Counted from the first letter of the stretch, positions 12,441 to 23,977 are shown. The stretch is DNA of 64,000 bases from Dasyornis broadbenti (GCA_013397935.1 VZRN01004248.1:798673-862672); one strand, 5' to 3'. The notes: generated by a model not told the origin, from the letters alone. Translations and numbers: made by a program.

Positions 12441-13984
12441 CCAATAAAACCACCAAAAGTTGGATCCTGAACTTTGTTGGCACATCAAAGTCAATGTATG
12501 GACTTGGATCCTCGTGTGGAACCTAGCTAATAAGAAATAATAATGAAGATGCCTGACAGATTCCCAAATTGCAGAAAAGTCTTCATTAAGAAGCAGCAGC
12601 TGTTAATTTACAGGACCACATGGCCTAGTCAGCATGATAAGAACACTGTGGAGAGGGATCAGCAAGTTTTCTTTCACTGGAAAACACACATCGTTCTTAT
12701 CCACTCTAATGGGTCAGTGTTAAAGAAGAGCTGGAGTTGGAGAATAATTAGAGTAATTTTCCATTTGTTTTTTCTTTCCAGCATGCCTCAGGCTAGGGAG
12801 GTCAAATAGATTCTAAAGAGAAAAACTGCATCTGGAACTAGTCTGAAAATAAATATGTATCTCATGAGTAGTGCTGTGTACAATTTGCTTAGCCTTAGAA
12901 AACTAAGTTTGTCTGCCTCTTGATTGCCTGCTTCATCGAGGAAATCTGCTTAGCTTGGATGATTCTGAAAGCTCTTTTACTTCATTTTCAAAATCTGAGG
13001 GATGTGAATTAACCACTTCCCATTTCTTGTTTCTTTCAGCTTTCCCTTTCACGTATCAGAGTCATATTGCTCATCAGCTTCCTTTGGCTGGTTTGCAGCT
13101 AGGAGGTTTTTCAGTGAGCAGAGACAAGATTTCCCTGCTCTGCAATGAGACTGTAACAGCCTGAAAATCTTACGGCAATGCCTGACATAAAATAACATCT
13201 GACTCTATCATGTCCTTCCTTGCGATTCACTGAGATGAATTTACAAATCTTGAACGCTTTCTAGGTAGAGGCATATCCTGTTGCTCTTTGTGTCAATGTA
13301 ATTGTATTTATTCTACCTGCTTTAATTCATTTGTAGTGCAGTCAGTGTGGTGATACCTTGGCACTGCACATCCAGCTATGAAATGTGCATCTTGAGTAAT
13401 TATTTCTGTTTAAGATGAGCTTGCCAATTCCCTGGTTTTAAATGTCTTTCATCTGACATTGTAAATGAAAGCGTTAAAAGTGGTCTCCTGTTTGCTTTGT
13501 CTGATAGCCTACAGGAGCCCACCTGTCCTAGGGAGTGACACCATATTTCTACATTACTTTAAGGCGGACCATGCTCAACAGTAGGCTTTGAGCTTGCTTT
13601 GAAATAGGTGATCCGACTCCTTTGCTGGGTTTCTGCTCTCTGCCCCTTGTGTGTGCGCTTCCTGAAGTCTGGGCTGCTGCTCAGATGTAAATGGAAACAG
13701 CAGTCTCAGGAGTGGGCAGGGTTCTGAATCTTTTCTGTGAATCCCTGGAGACTGTATTGATTGGAGGCACTTCTGCCAGCTCAGTATCCATCAGTCTTGT
13801 GGGGAGTCTCTTGAAGACAAACGATTGCATGGTAGTATTATTTTACAATGAAGAGTTTGAATTACCTGCAATACCCTACACTTAACCTTAGCTCTTGAGG
13901 TTTGCTGGTACTGAAGGATTTTAAAAACATTAGCTATCTCTTCAGCAGGTTAAAAAATGTCTTCACAAATTTCCCCGGTTTATT

Positions 13985-14005
13985 TTATTTCCTTTTTTTC
14001 CCCAG
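13985..14005 (+). other. CACNA1C: U2-type splice acceptor of exon 2
   Basis: A pyrimidine-rich tract with a T7 run ends in CCCCAG at 14005, directly before the exon 2 coding sequence. Cutting here leaves two bases (GT) that finish a glycine codon split across exons, as expected for the CaV1.2 Gly-Ser-Asn-Tyr-Gly junction. Confidence 0.93.
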
Positions 14006-14327
14006 GTTCCAACTATGGGAGTCCCCGTCCAGCTCATGCCAACATGAATGCCAATGCAGCTGCAGGCCTTGCCCCAGAGCACATCCCCACTCCAGGGGCA
14101 GCTCTGTCCTGGCAAGCTGCGATCGATGCTGCCAGGCAAGCCAAGCTGATGGGCAGCGCTGGCAACGCAACAATATCCACAGCCAGCTCCACGCAGAGGA
14201 AACGGCAGCAGTATGGGAAGCAGAAGAAGCAGGGAACCACCACAGCCACGCGTCCTCCGCGGGCGCTGCTGTGTCTGACGCTGAAGAATCCCATCCGGAG
14301 GGCATGCATCAGCATCGTCGAATGGAA
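14006..14327 (+). CDS. CACNA1C: CACNA1C exon 2, cytoplasmic N-terminus of CaV1.2
   Basis: This exon encodes most of the cytoplasmic N-terminus of the CaV1.2 pore subunit, which carries L-type calcium current in heart, smooth muscle, neurons and endocrine cells. It is 322 bases: two bases finishing a split Gly codon, 106 full codons (SNYGSPRPAH... to ...ISIVEW), and two bases (AA) of the Lys codon completed in exon 3. The segment SNYGSPRPAHANMNANAAAG distinguishes CaV1.2 from the paralogues CaV1.1, 1.3 and 1.4. Within it lie the NSCaTE calmodulin-binding motif (SWQAAIDAARQAK), a basic RKRQQYGKQKKQ patch, and the conserved NPIRRACISIVEW block that leads into repeat I. Compared with the human protein as I remember it there are three changes: Ala for Val in ISTASS, Gln for Pro in YGKQKK, and Thr for Ser in QGTTTA. 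The open frame running past 14327 is intron read-through and not part of the protein. Confidence 0.97.
14107..14145 (+). other. CACNA1C: NSCaTE calmodulin-binding motif within exon 2
   Basis: Codons 14107-14145 read SWQAAIDAARQAK, with the tryptophan codon at 14110-14112 and the isoleucine codon at 14122-14124. In CaV1.2 and CaV1.3 this N-terminal spatial Ca2+ transforming element binds the N-lobe of calmodulin and helps Ca2+-dependent inactivation. The residues known to matter (Trp, Ile, Arg) are all intact. Confidence 0.93.
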
Positions 14328-14336
14328 ATATCCTTT
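14328..14336 (+). other. CACNA1C: U12-type 5' splice site of intron 2
   Basis: The exon 2 frame ends at GAA TGG AA and is followed by ATATCCTTT, a perfect match to the minor-spliceosome donor consensus. No GT donor is available at this point: the sequence after the conserved tryptophan codon is AAATATCC. Base 14328 is +1. Confidence 0.95.
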
Positions 14337-16013
14337 GGCATGGGCTCTCTGGGCAAAGTGCAGATCAGTGGTGCACAGCAGCTCCTGTTCCTGAGGGGGG
14401 GAATTGATGTATTCAGCTGAACGGCACCCCGGGAACTTAAAGTACATGGATAGCTTTGGTTGTTAACTGAGATCATTTGTGCTGAAGGAGGGGAGGGGTC
14501 AGGAAAGGGCATTAGAACTGAAACCTTAACTATACCTGAGTGTCAGAAACCGCTAGAAGCTTAAATGGTAAAGCTTGGTGGTTAAATTCTGCTTTTTAAA
14601 AAACATATGGCCTAAGCTGAAATGCATGGGAGATATTCAAGGTATCTGAGATCAGATTTGAACTGACTATGGGAGATAGCAGCTGCTGGCTTTCCCTGGT
14701 TTTGTTTTTTTTCTAGAAGTGTCACCAGTCCAAAGCTCTGGTACTTTGAATCATACACTTTTTTGTTAAACATGTGACATCACACTTTCTACAGTATGGA
14801 GAAAAGAATAGGGCAAAAGGACAAGGTGAAAAAAGCCCCAAAAGTATGCAGTAAGAGCCTGAGACAGGGCTGAGGACTGTTAATTATATTGGGATTCAGG
14901 TTAAAATAAGGAGGCTCAGTAATGCATGGCAAAGGATAATGGCTATCTAGAAGAAGGGAAAAAGAAACAGAGTTAAAATAATTCTGCAACATGTACAAAT
15001 GCAGTGCAGAGCCAGATCCAATAGTCTGAACAAGAGACAGACTGTGCCACAGATGATAGATGATAACCACTGACACAGAACTGCAGAGGGTAAGGGTCAG
15101 TGCTGCTTCTCTGCAAAGGCAGGGAGAGTTTGACCAGTGCTTCATTGTGGGAAAGGAGAAAAGCCTTTTTAGTCACCCAAGTTTGATCAGTGCAAGCTGG
15201 AAGCTGAGTATTTGGTGTGAAACTGAAACCAAAAAATTATGCCTCCTTTGCATCCTCAAAGAGAAACCAGGATTAACCCTGGACAGTAATCACAAGCTAA
15301 TGGGTTTCTTCAGGAAATACAGAAGAAAAAGAACGTTTTTAGGGATAGATAAGCATGCCAAGGCAAGGCAGTACGGAACTTGGCAGTAGTTAATACGATA
15401 AAAATTGAATGAAGGCATTTAAGACAATGTGATAATATTATTCCTTTGGGTGTCTGGTGGGATGTTAGGTGAAAACAGAAAATGAGTATATTAGGTGTTG
15501 CTGACATGGACATATTTTTTCAGATGAAGAACTTGATGAAAATGCTCCTGTCAATCCTTAGATGTCCTCAAACTACCTGCCTGCCTGTTCCTTTCTTCTT
15601 CAGATGTTAATTTTTAATCCTCCAATGAAGTTTGCTACTTTTTACTGCTTCTGACAGAAGTCTGATACTTTAAGCATAAGATGATGGGTGATGACTAACA
15701 GGATAAAACTGAATATTGGTTTGCTTAGCAGCACCCCAGTAACCACATGTCTTCAGCGAAAGCACAGAGTGGCAGTTGACAGATGAGTAAGATTAGCAGT
15801 GAATGATGGAAATGTGTTGTAAACCAGGATACAGCTTTGCTGAGATCGAGAGATGAGCAAACAATGCCATTAAAGCAATACAAAGATGCTGAGCCTTGCA
15901 GTTTTGGGTTTTGTCTGGTTTTAGGTGAGTTGATGGAAGTATTTTTTCCTATCAGAGCCTCTCATTGGCCATTTAGTGTCTATAAACAGGAAACACTTCA
16001 ATGACAACTAGCA

Positions 16014-16152
16014 ATATCAAAGGGTTGTGCTAAGGTTGTTTAATTCTACAGTGACTTTTCCTACTTGCTAAAAACTACTGAGAAAGGCTTAGCTTAATTT
16101 GTTGATCCACTGAAGTTTAAGCATAATAGACATTAAACAAATATCAAAGGGT
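16014..16152 (+). promoter_or_regulatory. Pair of TCF/LEF-type sites in intron 2
   Basis: The 12-mer ATATCAAAGGGT occurs at 16014-16025 and again at 16141-16152 on the same strand, 127 bases apart. Each contains ATCAAAGG, the TCF/LEF (Wnt response) core. The sequence between is AT-rich and free of recognisable repeats. The exact repetition is seen, and function is inferred. Confidence 0.35.
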
Positions 16153-17936
16153 ACTTCTGTGGTGTTTCTTACCCAAATGTTGGTGTTAAGAGCCTGAATG
16201 AGCAATTGCATTTAAGAAAAAATGAAATGAGGTAATTACCTTATTTTGCAAAGATTGAGCTGTGGATTTAATTTTCTGCTCTGTGTGAGGTGTATTTGTA
16301 GATTCTATGGAATTTAATGTTTACAGTGCAAAAAAAAAGTAAAAGAAAATATGTGTAAACAGTGATAAATTAATGGATAATAATCCTGCCAAAACAAAAT
16401 AAATGGGGAAGAAAACGATTAAGAAAATGAAAGCCTATGGAAATGCAGGTGTTTATGCTGTTAACATTATACAAACAGCCTGAGCTAGTGGATACCTGAG
16501 AAGTCTTCCTGATTTCTCATGTAGTCTTCCTATCCTGAGCTGTTCTTCTTCCTCCATGGTACCATTTATCTCCTACTTTTCAGAGGCTTAAGCACAGTAG
16601 TCTGGTGAGTTTGGGCCCCTTTGACTCTTCCACATGTGAAATGTAGAAAGTATTTGAGTATAACCAGCAGTCAGGTTATTCCAGGCCTGGAATTTGTGTA
16701 CATCTTGCAGTTCAGCTTAACATTGAAAGATCTCCTGTTCTTTGCTGCTGAAGCCTGCTGAGAACAGGAGTCTGCTGACCAAAATCATGCATGCTGTGCT
16801 GACATTTGGCAGTGCTGCAGAGCCAGTCCCATGGTAGATAAAATCATGCTCAAGTGCACTCTGTGGCACAGGTTATGCTTGGCATTCTCCCTGTTCTATC
16901 CTGTTCTTCATTCCCCTCCAGAGCACTGGTGAGTTATCCCAGAAGCAGCCTCCAGGATACTCATGCAGACAGACCATAAATCTGGTCTCTAGTCTGAGTC
17001 TGGAGACACTTCACAGCAATTGAGATTAAGGAGAGCACTGAAGGAGATAAAGTACAGTGCCAGGAAACCGGGCAGTAGAAAAATGCCCTTTGATTCCAGT
17101 GGACAGGCAGGGGGGCATTGAGGTTGTGCAGGATTTCTTTGTTGAACATTCCACATGTTTGGTTTCTCTTTTCCCTAGCAAAGTCAATGCAAGGCTGAAA
17201 TGCTAGGAATTGTTTCTCTGTCAGAGGGAACTTGTAGCTTCCTGGTGTCCCTAATATCCTGTGCAGGGACACTTGTATCCCCTCTGATGCCAAATGAAAT
17301 GTGAATAGGAGAAAAAGAAATGGTCCCTGAAATCATTTTTATGGAAAACAAGTATACGTGGCAGTGTGCAGTATAAGCACATTTTGGACAAAGGCTTTTT
17401 TTTTGCCTTATCAAAATTTATCCTTTTTGAAATGTCTTCTGACCAAGTGTGTATGTATTCCTTGGGCCCTTACATTTCACTGAGATGTAAGAGGGAAACT
17501 GAGACTGGGCAAAAACGTAGCAGCAACAACAACAAAAGAAAAAAGCCCAAAATGTTTGTTAAAATTGAGAGTTTATAAATGCAGATGCAAACAACCAAAA
17601 AAAAGAATCCTAAAAAAGTACAAGGGCAGCCATTATAGAACAGGTTTCTGTTATTAAAACTAGTGCAGCTACACTTGAAGGAAAATTGGGAAAATGCAAT
17701 CTAAATAAGTAAAAGAAGAAAAAACTTTTAAGAAATCTGTGTTTACTCTGGCACGCGACTGGCCTACACTGCTTTTGACATATTAGGAAGATTCTTGGCT
17801 GGGAGCTCCTAAAAGCACTTAAAAAGGCATATGTTTCTTTTCAGAATATAAGGAGCTTGGAATGCTTTCTTTAAACAGAATTCTTATAAATTTTTTTTTA
17901 TTTCTTTTTAATTTTGTGTTCTCATTTTGGAGCAAT

Positions 17937-17957
17937 TTCCTTAACTCCATTCCTCAG
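17937..17957 (+). other. CACNA1C: U12 branch point and 3' splice site of intron 2
   Basis: TTCCTTAAC at 17937-17945 is an exact match to the U12 branch-point consensus. It lies 12 bases before the end of the intron at CAG (17955-17957), within the short spacing typical of U12 introns. Pyrimidines between are few, also typical for this class. Confidence 0.95.
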
Positions 17958-18063
17958 ACCATTTGAAATAATTATTTTACTGACTATTTTTGCCAATTGT
18001 GTGGCCTTAGCTATCTATATCCCCTTTCCAGAAGATGATTCCAATGCCACCAATTCCAATCTG
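17958..18063 (+). CDS. CACNA1C: CACNA1C exon 3, membrane helix IS1 of CaV1.2
   Basis: Exon 3 is 106 bases. The first base completes the Lys codon begun in exon 2, and 35 codons follow (PFEIIILLTIFANCVALAIY, then IPFPEDDSNATNSNL). It encodes IS1, the first helix of the repeat I voltage-sensing domain, and the start of the extracellular S1-S2 loop. The hydrophobic run from FEIII to IYIPF is the membrane segment, and Asn-Ala-Thr in the loop is an N-glycosylation sequon. The residues match mammalian CaV1.2 as I know it, with no difference noticed. The exon ends on a codon boundary at a strong GTAAGT donor. CaV1.3 has related but different residues here (for example DIFILLAIF), so the paralogue call is firm. 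Confidence 0.97.
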
Positions 18064-18069
18064 GTAAGT
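18064..18069 (+). other. CACNA1C: U2-type donor of intron 3
   Basis: GTAAGT directly follows the CTG leucine codon at the end of exon 3 and is a full match to the major-class donor at positions +1 to +6. The next residues of CaV1.2 (ERVEYLFLII) are not encoded here, which confirms the exon end. Confidence 0.95.
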
Positions 18070-20834
18070 CCTCGATGGTGTTTTGTCTTGCTGTTTTGTA
18101 ATTCCGTTTGAAAAGTGATTGTGGAGACTTTTGAAGGTTGGGAATGCAAATGTGTCCACCAAAGGTTAGTACATCATAAAAATTGGTTTTGACGGCTATG
18201 TCTTGTCAATTCATGGTAGCACCTGTTTCAGTTGAGCTGGTTTTAGAGAAGAATTTTCCAAAAATGGCACCGGTGTGCTGTGTGTGATGTTTAGGTTAAC
18301 AAATTCCTGCACGCTGCAAGAGCGCTTGGTAAATTTTGATCTGCAGGTATTTGTGGTGTGGGAGATGTGTTTAATCAGGGATTGGCTGGTGGTTTGTCTG
18401 TGTGCCGTTGAGACGTTGGTACTGTCCTCCCCTCGAGGGATACCGGAGAGCAAAGCCTGATGAGCAGTTAATGCTTGCATTTCAGACACGTCCATTGATT
18501 TGGCTGAACAGTATTTGTGGGGCTGGGGTTTTTCACTCGTTTGGTTTTGTGGGTTTGTTTCATGATTTTATTATTATTATTCCCTCCTGTTGGGGGAATA
18601 CAGCTTTGCTTCTGTCACCACTGATGCCAGTGTTGGTACTTTGGGCTGCAGCTGTCCATAGAAAAAGGAAGCACGAAGCCATAGCAAACAATGAACGTGC
18701 CTGCTTTTCTCACCAGAGACTCAGTTAATTCTGTTTTTTATTACATAAAATACAGTAATTTTTGAGAGGTGCCGCACTGAAGTTTTTAAAATATACACAC
18801 CACAATTGATCATTGTTAAGCACTGAGTCACACTAACAAAGAGCAGCCAAAGAAACAAGACCAATTCATGTACTGTGCATGGAGAGAGGAGTCAGCAACC
18901 ATTTATCATCTCCTGCTCCTGTTTTTGTATTTCTTTAAGGAGTTACAGTGTAAATGTACTGCATTACAAGTTTTTTACTACCTTTTTTTTAAGCACAGGA
19001 GTATTGTTTCAGCATTTCCTGAAGTTTGCAATGTGTTTTATACAACTTCAAGAGATATTTAATCAAATGACTGACTTCCAAGAACAGCATGAATCTTTTT
19101 AACTACAATGTCTGTCAGCCATCCCAGTTGTTGCTGCTTTAGAAGTATGGCTTTTGTTTTCTTCCACTGCTGCTCTAAAATTTCTTAAGTCTCAATAAAT
19201 TTTGTTCAGGAAATAACATCCCTGCTCCTAAACTCTGGGTGTAAGTTTTCATCCCGGTCCAACCTGACAAGTGGAGATTTATTCACATATTTGAGAAGGA
19301 AAAAAAAAGTTTTCTGCTAATTCAGTGAACTGTGTTCCAGAGCTGATTTGTGTTTTGCCCTTGTAGTGAACAGAATTCTTTGCTATGGCTCAGTTCATAT
19401 CCTTTTCTCTTGGCATGTGTGTGCCGCTATTGAGGAACACACTTTTTGGGTGTACATCATATGCAGCATTTTGAGTGAAGTCCTGAGGGGAAGAGGAGGC
19501 AAATGGCTGAGATAAGGGTGAAAAAAATGTGTTAGTTGTGTTCTGGAGTGGGATGAAAGAAGAGATAAAGGTTGGAGTTAAAGGAAAGCTCTTCCATAAG
19601 GCAGGAACTTAAAAGAGTGGGGCCTTACTGTCAAAGAGCCAAACTGTACATGGAAGAGACTGGACAGAAACTGGGGTTAACAATGTTTCTGTAAAATCTC
19701 ATGTACTCACTTCAGTTTTAACTTTTTTTCTACCTGCGAGCATCTCTTTCTCAATCAAGTTTATTTTGCAGCCATGAAGTCAAGGGCTGCAATGACACAG
19801 GCAAGGAGTGTCTGACTGAAATGTGTGCATGGTGCAGAAGGGTGATGGAGTGCATACAGAATCTTTCTAGCTCCCCAGAACTCTCGGTTCATTTTCATTT
19901 TGCTATTTCGTTTTTTTAAGGTTAAAGCTACTGCAGAAACTCGCACATCCCTGGTTTCCTAAGCCTTCTCTAAATTCTTGAGATACAGCAAACACGATGG
20001 GCAGTGACTGTTTTACAAGCTCTGCAAGTGCCATAACACTTTTCCAATAAGCTGCCACACTTGCCTTAGGCTCTGAGTATTCCTCCTCTAAAGTTTCATC
20101 ATAACTTTTCAAATGTTTTCCTTGGTGACTGAGGTTAAAATTCAGTCGATTCCCTTCAATGAGATAATGGAGTAGAGGGTGGTGAAGGAAGAGAAAGGAA
20201 TTCTGAAGGGTGTGAGTGCCTCCTTTCCTTCTCTAGAAAATAACAAAATGATACCTAAATAACGCTTTGATAAATAATTGCTCTGTGTGAATGCCACACA
20301 CGTGAGCAGCCGTTGGCCAGCCAGGGCACAGGTAGTGCTGTGTGCCTTCCACTGGGCTTCTGGAGGCACAGCCTCACTTACCTGGACAAAGCCAGGAACC
20401 TCTTGCAGGTCTCCATTTGTCTTTAGCTGCAAGAGCTATTTGATAGGCTGCCTCAGTGATGAGCATTGAAACGAGGCACAGAAGAGCCCAGTAAATAATT
20501 CCTTTCCTCCTGCGCTAGCAAGGAATTGAGAATAGCTGTTATGTATTACAAGTTTAGGCTAAATATACCACATAGATATTGTGCCTGTTTCTCTGCAATC
20601 TATCTTCCTGGAATAATCATTCCTATGAATCTTCAGGCCTTTTTTATCAAGTCTAGGGATGGTAACTTGGACTGTGAAGCACTTTCAGTTTTGAAGTGCA
20701 CATTTATCCTAAACCCCAAATTTCCTATTTTTATGCTCACTTCAGTGTCTTTGTCACTGGCTTTAAGAAATACGCCAGAATAGTGTAATGTACTCATAAA
20801 AACCACTGGAAATTGGCTTCAGCAGTTTTTATGT

Positions 20835-20865
20835 GTTACTTTTGCAGTAACACTGCAAAAGTAAC
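20835..20865. repeat. Perfect 14-bp inverted repeat, 3-nt loop
   Basis: GTTACTTTTGCAGT at 20835-20848 and its exact reverse complement at 20852-20865 are separated by only AAC. The arms contain the string GCAAAAGTAA, which also occurs in the ends of mammalian mariner-derived MADE1 hairpins. No TA target duplication or longer element is evident, so family membership is not claimed. Confidence 0.85.
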
Positions 20866-22819
20866 TGGAAAACGATTGTTACTGGAAAGTTATTGAACTT
20901 ACACAAATGGAGGAGAGTTGTGTTTGGTGGTTTTTGGTAGTAATGAACTTGCCTTCATTTAAATTTACAAGTGATGCAAGCTCATGTATAACCCTGTGCA
21001 AAGAACGGTTGTGTATTAATGCAATCAGAAAAACTGGAGCTGCTTTGAGGGGAATGAAAGTTCACCTGCATCAGAGGCTGTAACTGATAGGGAGGCTTTC
21101 TGCTTGTTATCCTTGCAATTATGCATTAGGACAGAGATAAGGAACATTTAGGAATAAAACTATAGACTACCTAAGATAGGAAGCTGAGAGGAAAATGCTT
21201 CTGGCACTTTACTGGCAATTGCAAATGACACAAGCCTGGTCAGCGTCACAGTGTGGTGATAATGTAATGAGGTTAAGACCAAGGTTTACATGTTCTAGGG
21301 AAGGCAAATCAGTTATTTGTTGATGCTGTGGATAAAGAGCAGGAAAATCTTCCTTCTGTTGTTTTGGTAGTTCTGCTTTCCCTTCCTTGTCCTTCTTACG
21401 GGAAGGAAATCCTGTTGTACGCTAGTTAAATGTAAAGAAAGTTCTGTTGTTTATATATGAGCTTATAATGGGCTGTCACCTTCAGGCTAATTTGTTAAAC
21501 CTCAAATAGGAGCCAGTGAAGGATGGCATTTCTGCTTGTTTGGTAGTTCCTGTGCCAGCCAGTGTTTGTGTCTGCCTGTGGAAAGGGGGCTTGCCTTTCA
21601 GGAAGGTATGGCTGCTTTATTAACTGGTGATGATAGGAGCATCCTGTTGAGCAAGGTGATTCTTGTATTAAAAAGCAGGAAGCGGTTCTAAATTTGTTTC
21701 TGGCATTTTCAGGAGACTGACACAATAGATGTGGTTGTGTCTAACTATTACATTTCTATATACTGGAATAACAAACTTCAGCGATTTTTGTATCAGAGAA
21801 TTCTAGAGTCACCAGGTGAAACAATCTCAGTTTCTTGTGTGTGAAGTCAGAAAGTGTTAGAGAGTAAAGCAAGGGGTGAGGGATTCAGGAAAAGTAAGGA
21901 TGGCTTTTCTGGATAAAGGTGGGGAAGAACACTGCACAGAAGCTTTTGGTTCTGTTGTGTCACTGCTGTCATCCTCCTGTGTGGCGGTTCCCAACCAGTG
22001 AGTGACTGCAGTAATGAGAGATGCTGGCATTAGGGTGAGGGACAGAGTGCAAACTGAGCTAATAAGCTCTGATGGGTTTATTACCTTGGGCCTCATGCCA
22101 GCTCTGCTGCAGCTGGGGGAGGCTATGGAATTTGAAGAGTGAGGACTGAGTGACAGAAGCTGGAAGAGCAATGCTGAGGCGGCTGGGAAGGGACTGGAGT
22201 CGGGATGAGAAGAAAGGAAATTGTGCCAAAAAATCCTTGGGGGTTTCTTCCAGAAAGATGGTGAATCACTGTGTGATTCTGAGCAAGTTGAATATAATGG
22301 AATTTAGGCTCAGTGTTTCCCACAGTTCTCAGAAACCCAGCTTCTGACAGGGTGATACTCAGCATCTCCAGTGGTAGTGAGGCACAGGGTGGGAGAATAA
22401 GCACTGGGTTGGAGAGGGAGGCATTCAGCCTGTGTGCTGCTCCTGGCATTGGCAAACTGTGTGGCCTCAGGGAAATTGCTATCTCAATTTTATCATCACA
22501 CCATTACAAGAAATGCTGTAGAAAAGACTGTCAAGGAAAGAAGAAAATCCCTAGCAATCAATTCCAAGATTGTAGTCACTAACTGAAAAAGAAATGTAAA
22601 AAGTAGGATTTTTTTTTTTAACATAGTGGTGTCATTTCCTAGGCTTTGTGAAGATGAAACTGGTAAAGCAGAGACTGACACATGTATTACTTGCAGGAAC
22701 ACAATTGTTGGCTTCGGAGTGCCAATCAAACCCCAGCTTCTCTTTGTACCAGTGGCCCCAGAGCTCTCAACCAGTCTGTGCTTGTTGTTGTTTGCCATCT
22801 CTCTACCTGGTCTGAGATC

Positions 22820-23190
22820 CCTCCTGGCCCTGTGTCCCCATTATTTGTTGCTTTGTAAATTCATAATCCTCCAAGTAATTCTCCTCCTTCCGTTACGCAT
22901 TCTAACAGACCTGTCCCTTTGGCTTTTCCTTTTTCCTCCTCACTGCAAGTCTCCCTTCCATCGTGGTTTCATGTTTCCCATCTGTTTTCTCATTTGATCT
23001 CAGTGCTCTGCCTACTCAGCTTCAGCTTCCTGACCACTTCTCTCGTTAATTTTATTCTTGAATTCCTTTCTTTTCCTAAACCTGGACTCTGTAACCAAGT
23101 CATTATTCCCAGTGCACATTCTTGCTTATTTTCTAGCTCCGTTCTCACCGCATTGGTCTCCTAGTCTGAGCCTTTTCCTTTTGAAATCAG
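22820..23190 (+). other. Pyrimidine-rich strand-asymmetric stretch
   Basis: About 370 bases are strongly enriched in C and T on the + strand, without a simple repeat unit. A similar stretch occupies about 1690-2110. No gene or known repeat is recognised in it. Confidence 0.6.
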
Positions 23191-23977
23191 TGTTCTTCCC
23201 GGTGGTGTCTGAACACCAGCAGTAGAAATGGATACTCATATGCACTTATGGTGGGACTGAAGTTGAAAAAACCAAAGAATGATAAATGGTTACACAAACT
23301 AGTTCAATTCCATGAAAAGAATAACTTGAAATTTGTAGGTTGTATGTTTCTGTGTGATTTTGAAATTTTAGCTGCATGTTTTGGTTCTGATTGATGGCAA
23401 GTTTGAGTTAGTCCAAACATTAAACCATTTATCCCATTTTTGTAGACAGCTCTGATTACCGCTTTCCCTTTCTTTGTGTAGGCTTTCTAAATCTTAACAA
23501 GTATGTTAGGGGTTTTTTTCAGGTGGTGATTATTCTTGTTTATCAAACCTCAGGTTCACTGTAGTATTATGTGTGTGTATGTTTCGTTTGGATTTTTTTA
23601 TCACTTTTTTTACCTGTTTAGGAAAGACAGAAAAAATGTGAAAGCAGGCCAAATATGAGTATTTGAGCACTGGTGTTTTCACTATAGTCTAATTCCTGCC
23701 ACTGTCAAAGTAATAGTCTTTTAAAAGCAGTGGGAACTTTCAAAATGGTAGGTAATTTTTGTAATGTCTTTTTGATACAAGTATCCTTATCCTTCTGTAA
23801 GTCTTTGGGATATTTGACTTCTGTTCATGAGTTCTTCAGAATCCCTTTAATGGCATTAGGAAGGAAATGAGCATCTAGAAAATCTAGAAATTCAACCGAG
23901 TGTGTTATTTATGACTTTTAGATTCCTTTATGTATAGTTTGGATTATAGCAACTATACATGGGTTCTTGGGTTTTAA

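Larger units (their letters stand above)
1..14005 (+). other. CACNA1C: CACNA1C intron 1, 3' part (non-coding)
   Basis: This is the stretch upstream of exon 2, assigned as intron because it ends in a polypyrimidine tract and CAG acceptor at 13985-14005. I searched it for the known short exon 1 that encodes the alternative N-terminus of CaV1.2 and did not find it, so exon 1 lies further upstream. Open frames here (for example 1350-1868 and 3971-4555) show no recognisable domain and often lack an ATG start. Contents noted separately are a TG/TA microsatellite near 2791, a G-quadruplex motif at 7962, MEF2-type sites at 6289 and 7392, an ancient LINE relic at 9785-10600, a T16 tract at 11551 and an AT-rich candidate conserved element at 12240-12440. 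The 1450-2130 part is moderately GC-rich and then pyrimidine-rich. I see nothing gene-like elsewhere. Confidence 0.9.
14328..17957 (+). other. CACNA1C: CACNA1C intron 2, U12-type, AT-AG termini
   Basis: This 3,630-base intron interrupts a Lys codon between the N-terminus and membrane helix IS1. Its donor and branch point both match the U12 consensus perfectly, so it should be removed by the minor spliceosome. The frame requires the intron to end at the AG of 17956-17957, giving AAA CCA (Lys-Pro). Ending it at the AC two bases later would run into a stop. Inside it are a repeated TCF/LEF-like 12-mer at 16014 and 16141 and an A-rich, purine-rich stretch at about 17510-17730. I see no gene, RNA gene or clear transposon in it. 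Confidence 0.93.

Noticed and set aside
1..14005. CACNA1C exon 1 (short alternative N-terminus)
   Set aside because: I looked for the coding sequence of the known N-terminal start (MVNENTRMYIPEEN) and found nothing resembling it.
14034..14447. Minus-strand and frame-shifted open frames over exon 2
   Set aside because: They are shadows of the CaV1.2 exon 2 coding sequence.
17956..17959. AT-AC reading of intron 2 ending at 17959
   Set aside because: With the consensus donor at 14328 it gives a frameshift and an immediate stop. With a donor at 14330 it breaks the conserved Lys-Pro and moves the donor off the U12 consensus.
20835..20865. The 14-bp hairpin as a microRNA precursor
   Set aside because: The stem is too short and the 3-base loop too tight for a normal precursor, and the flanks do not extend the stem convincingly.
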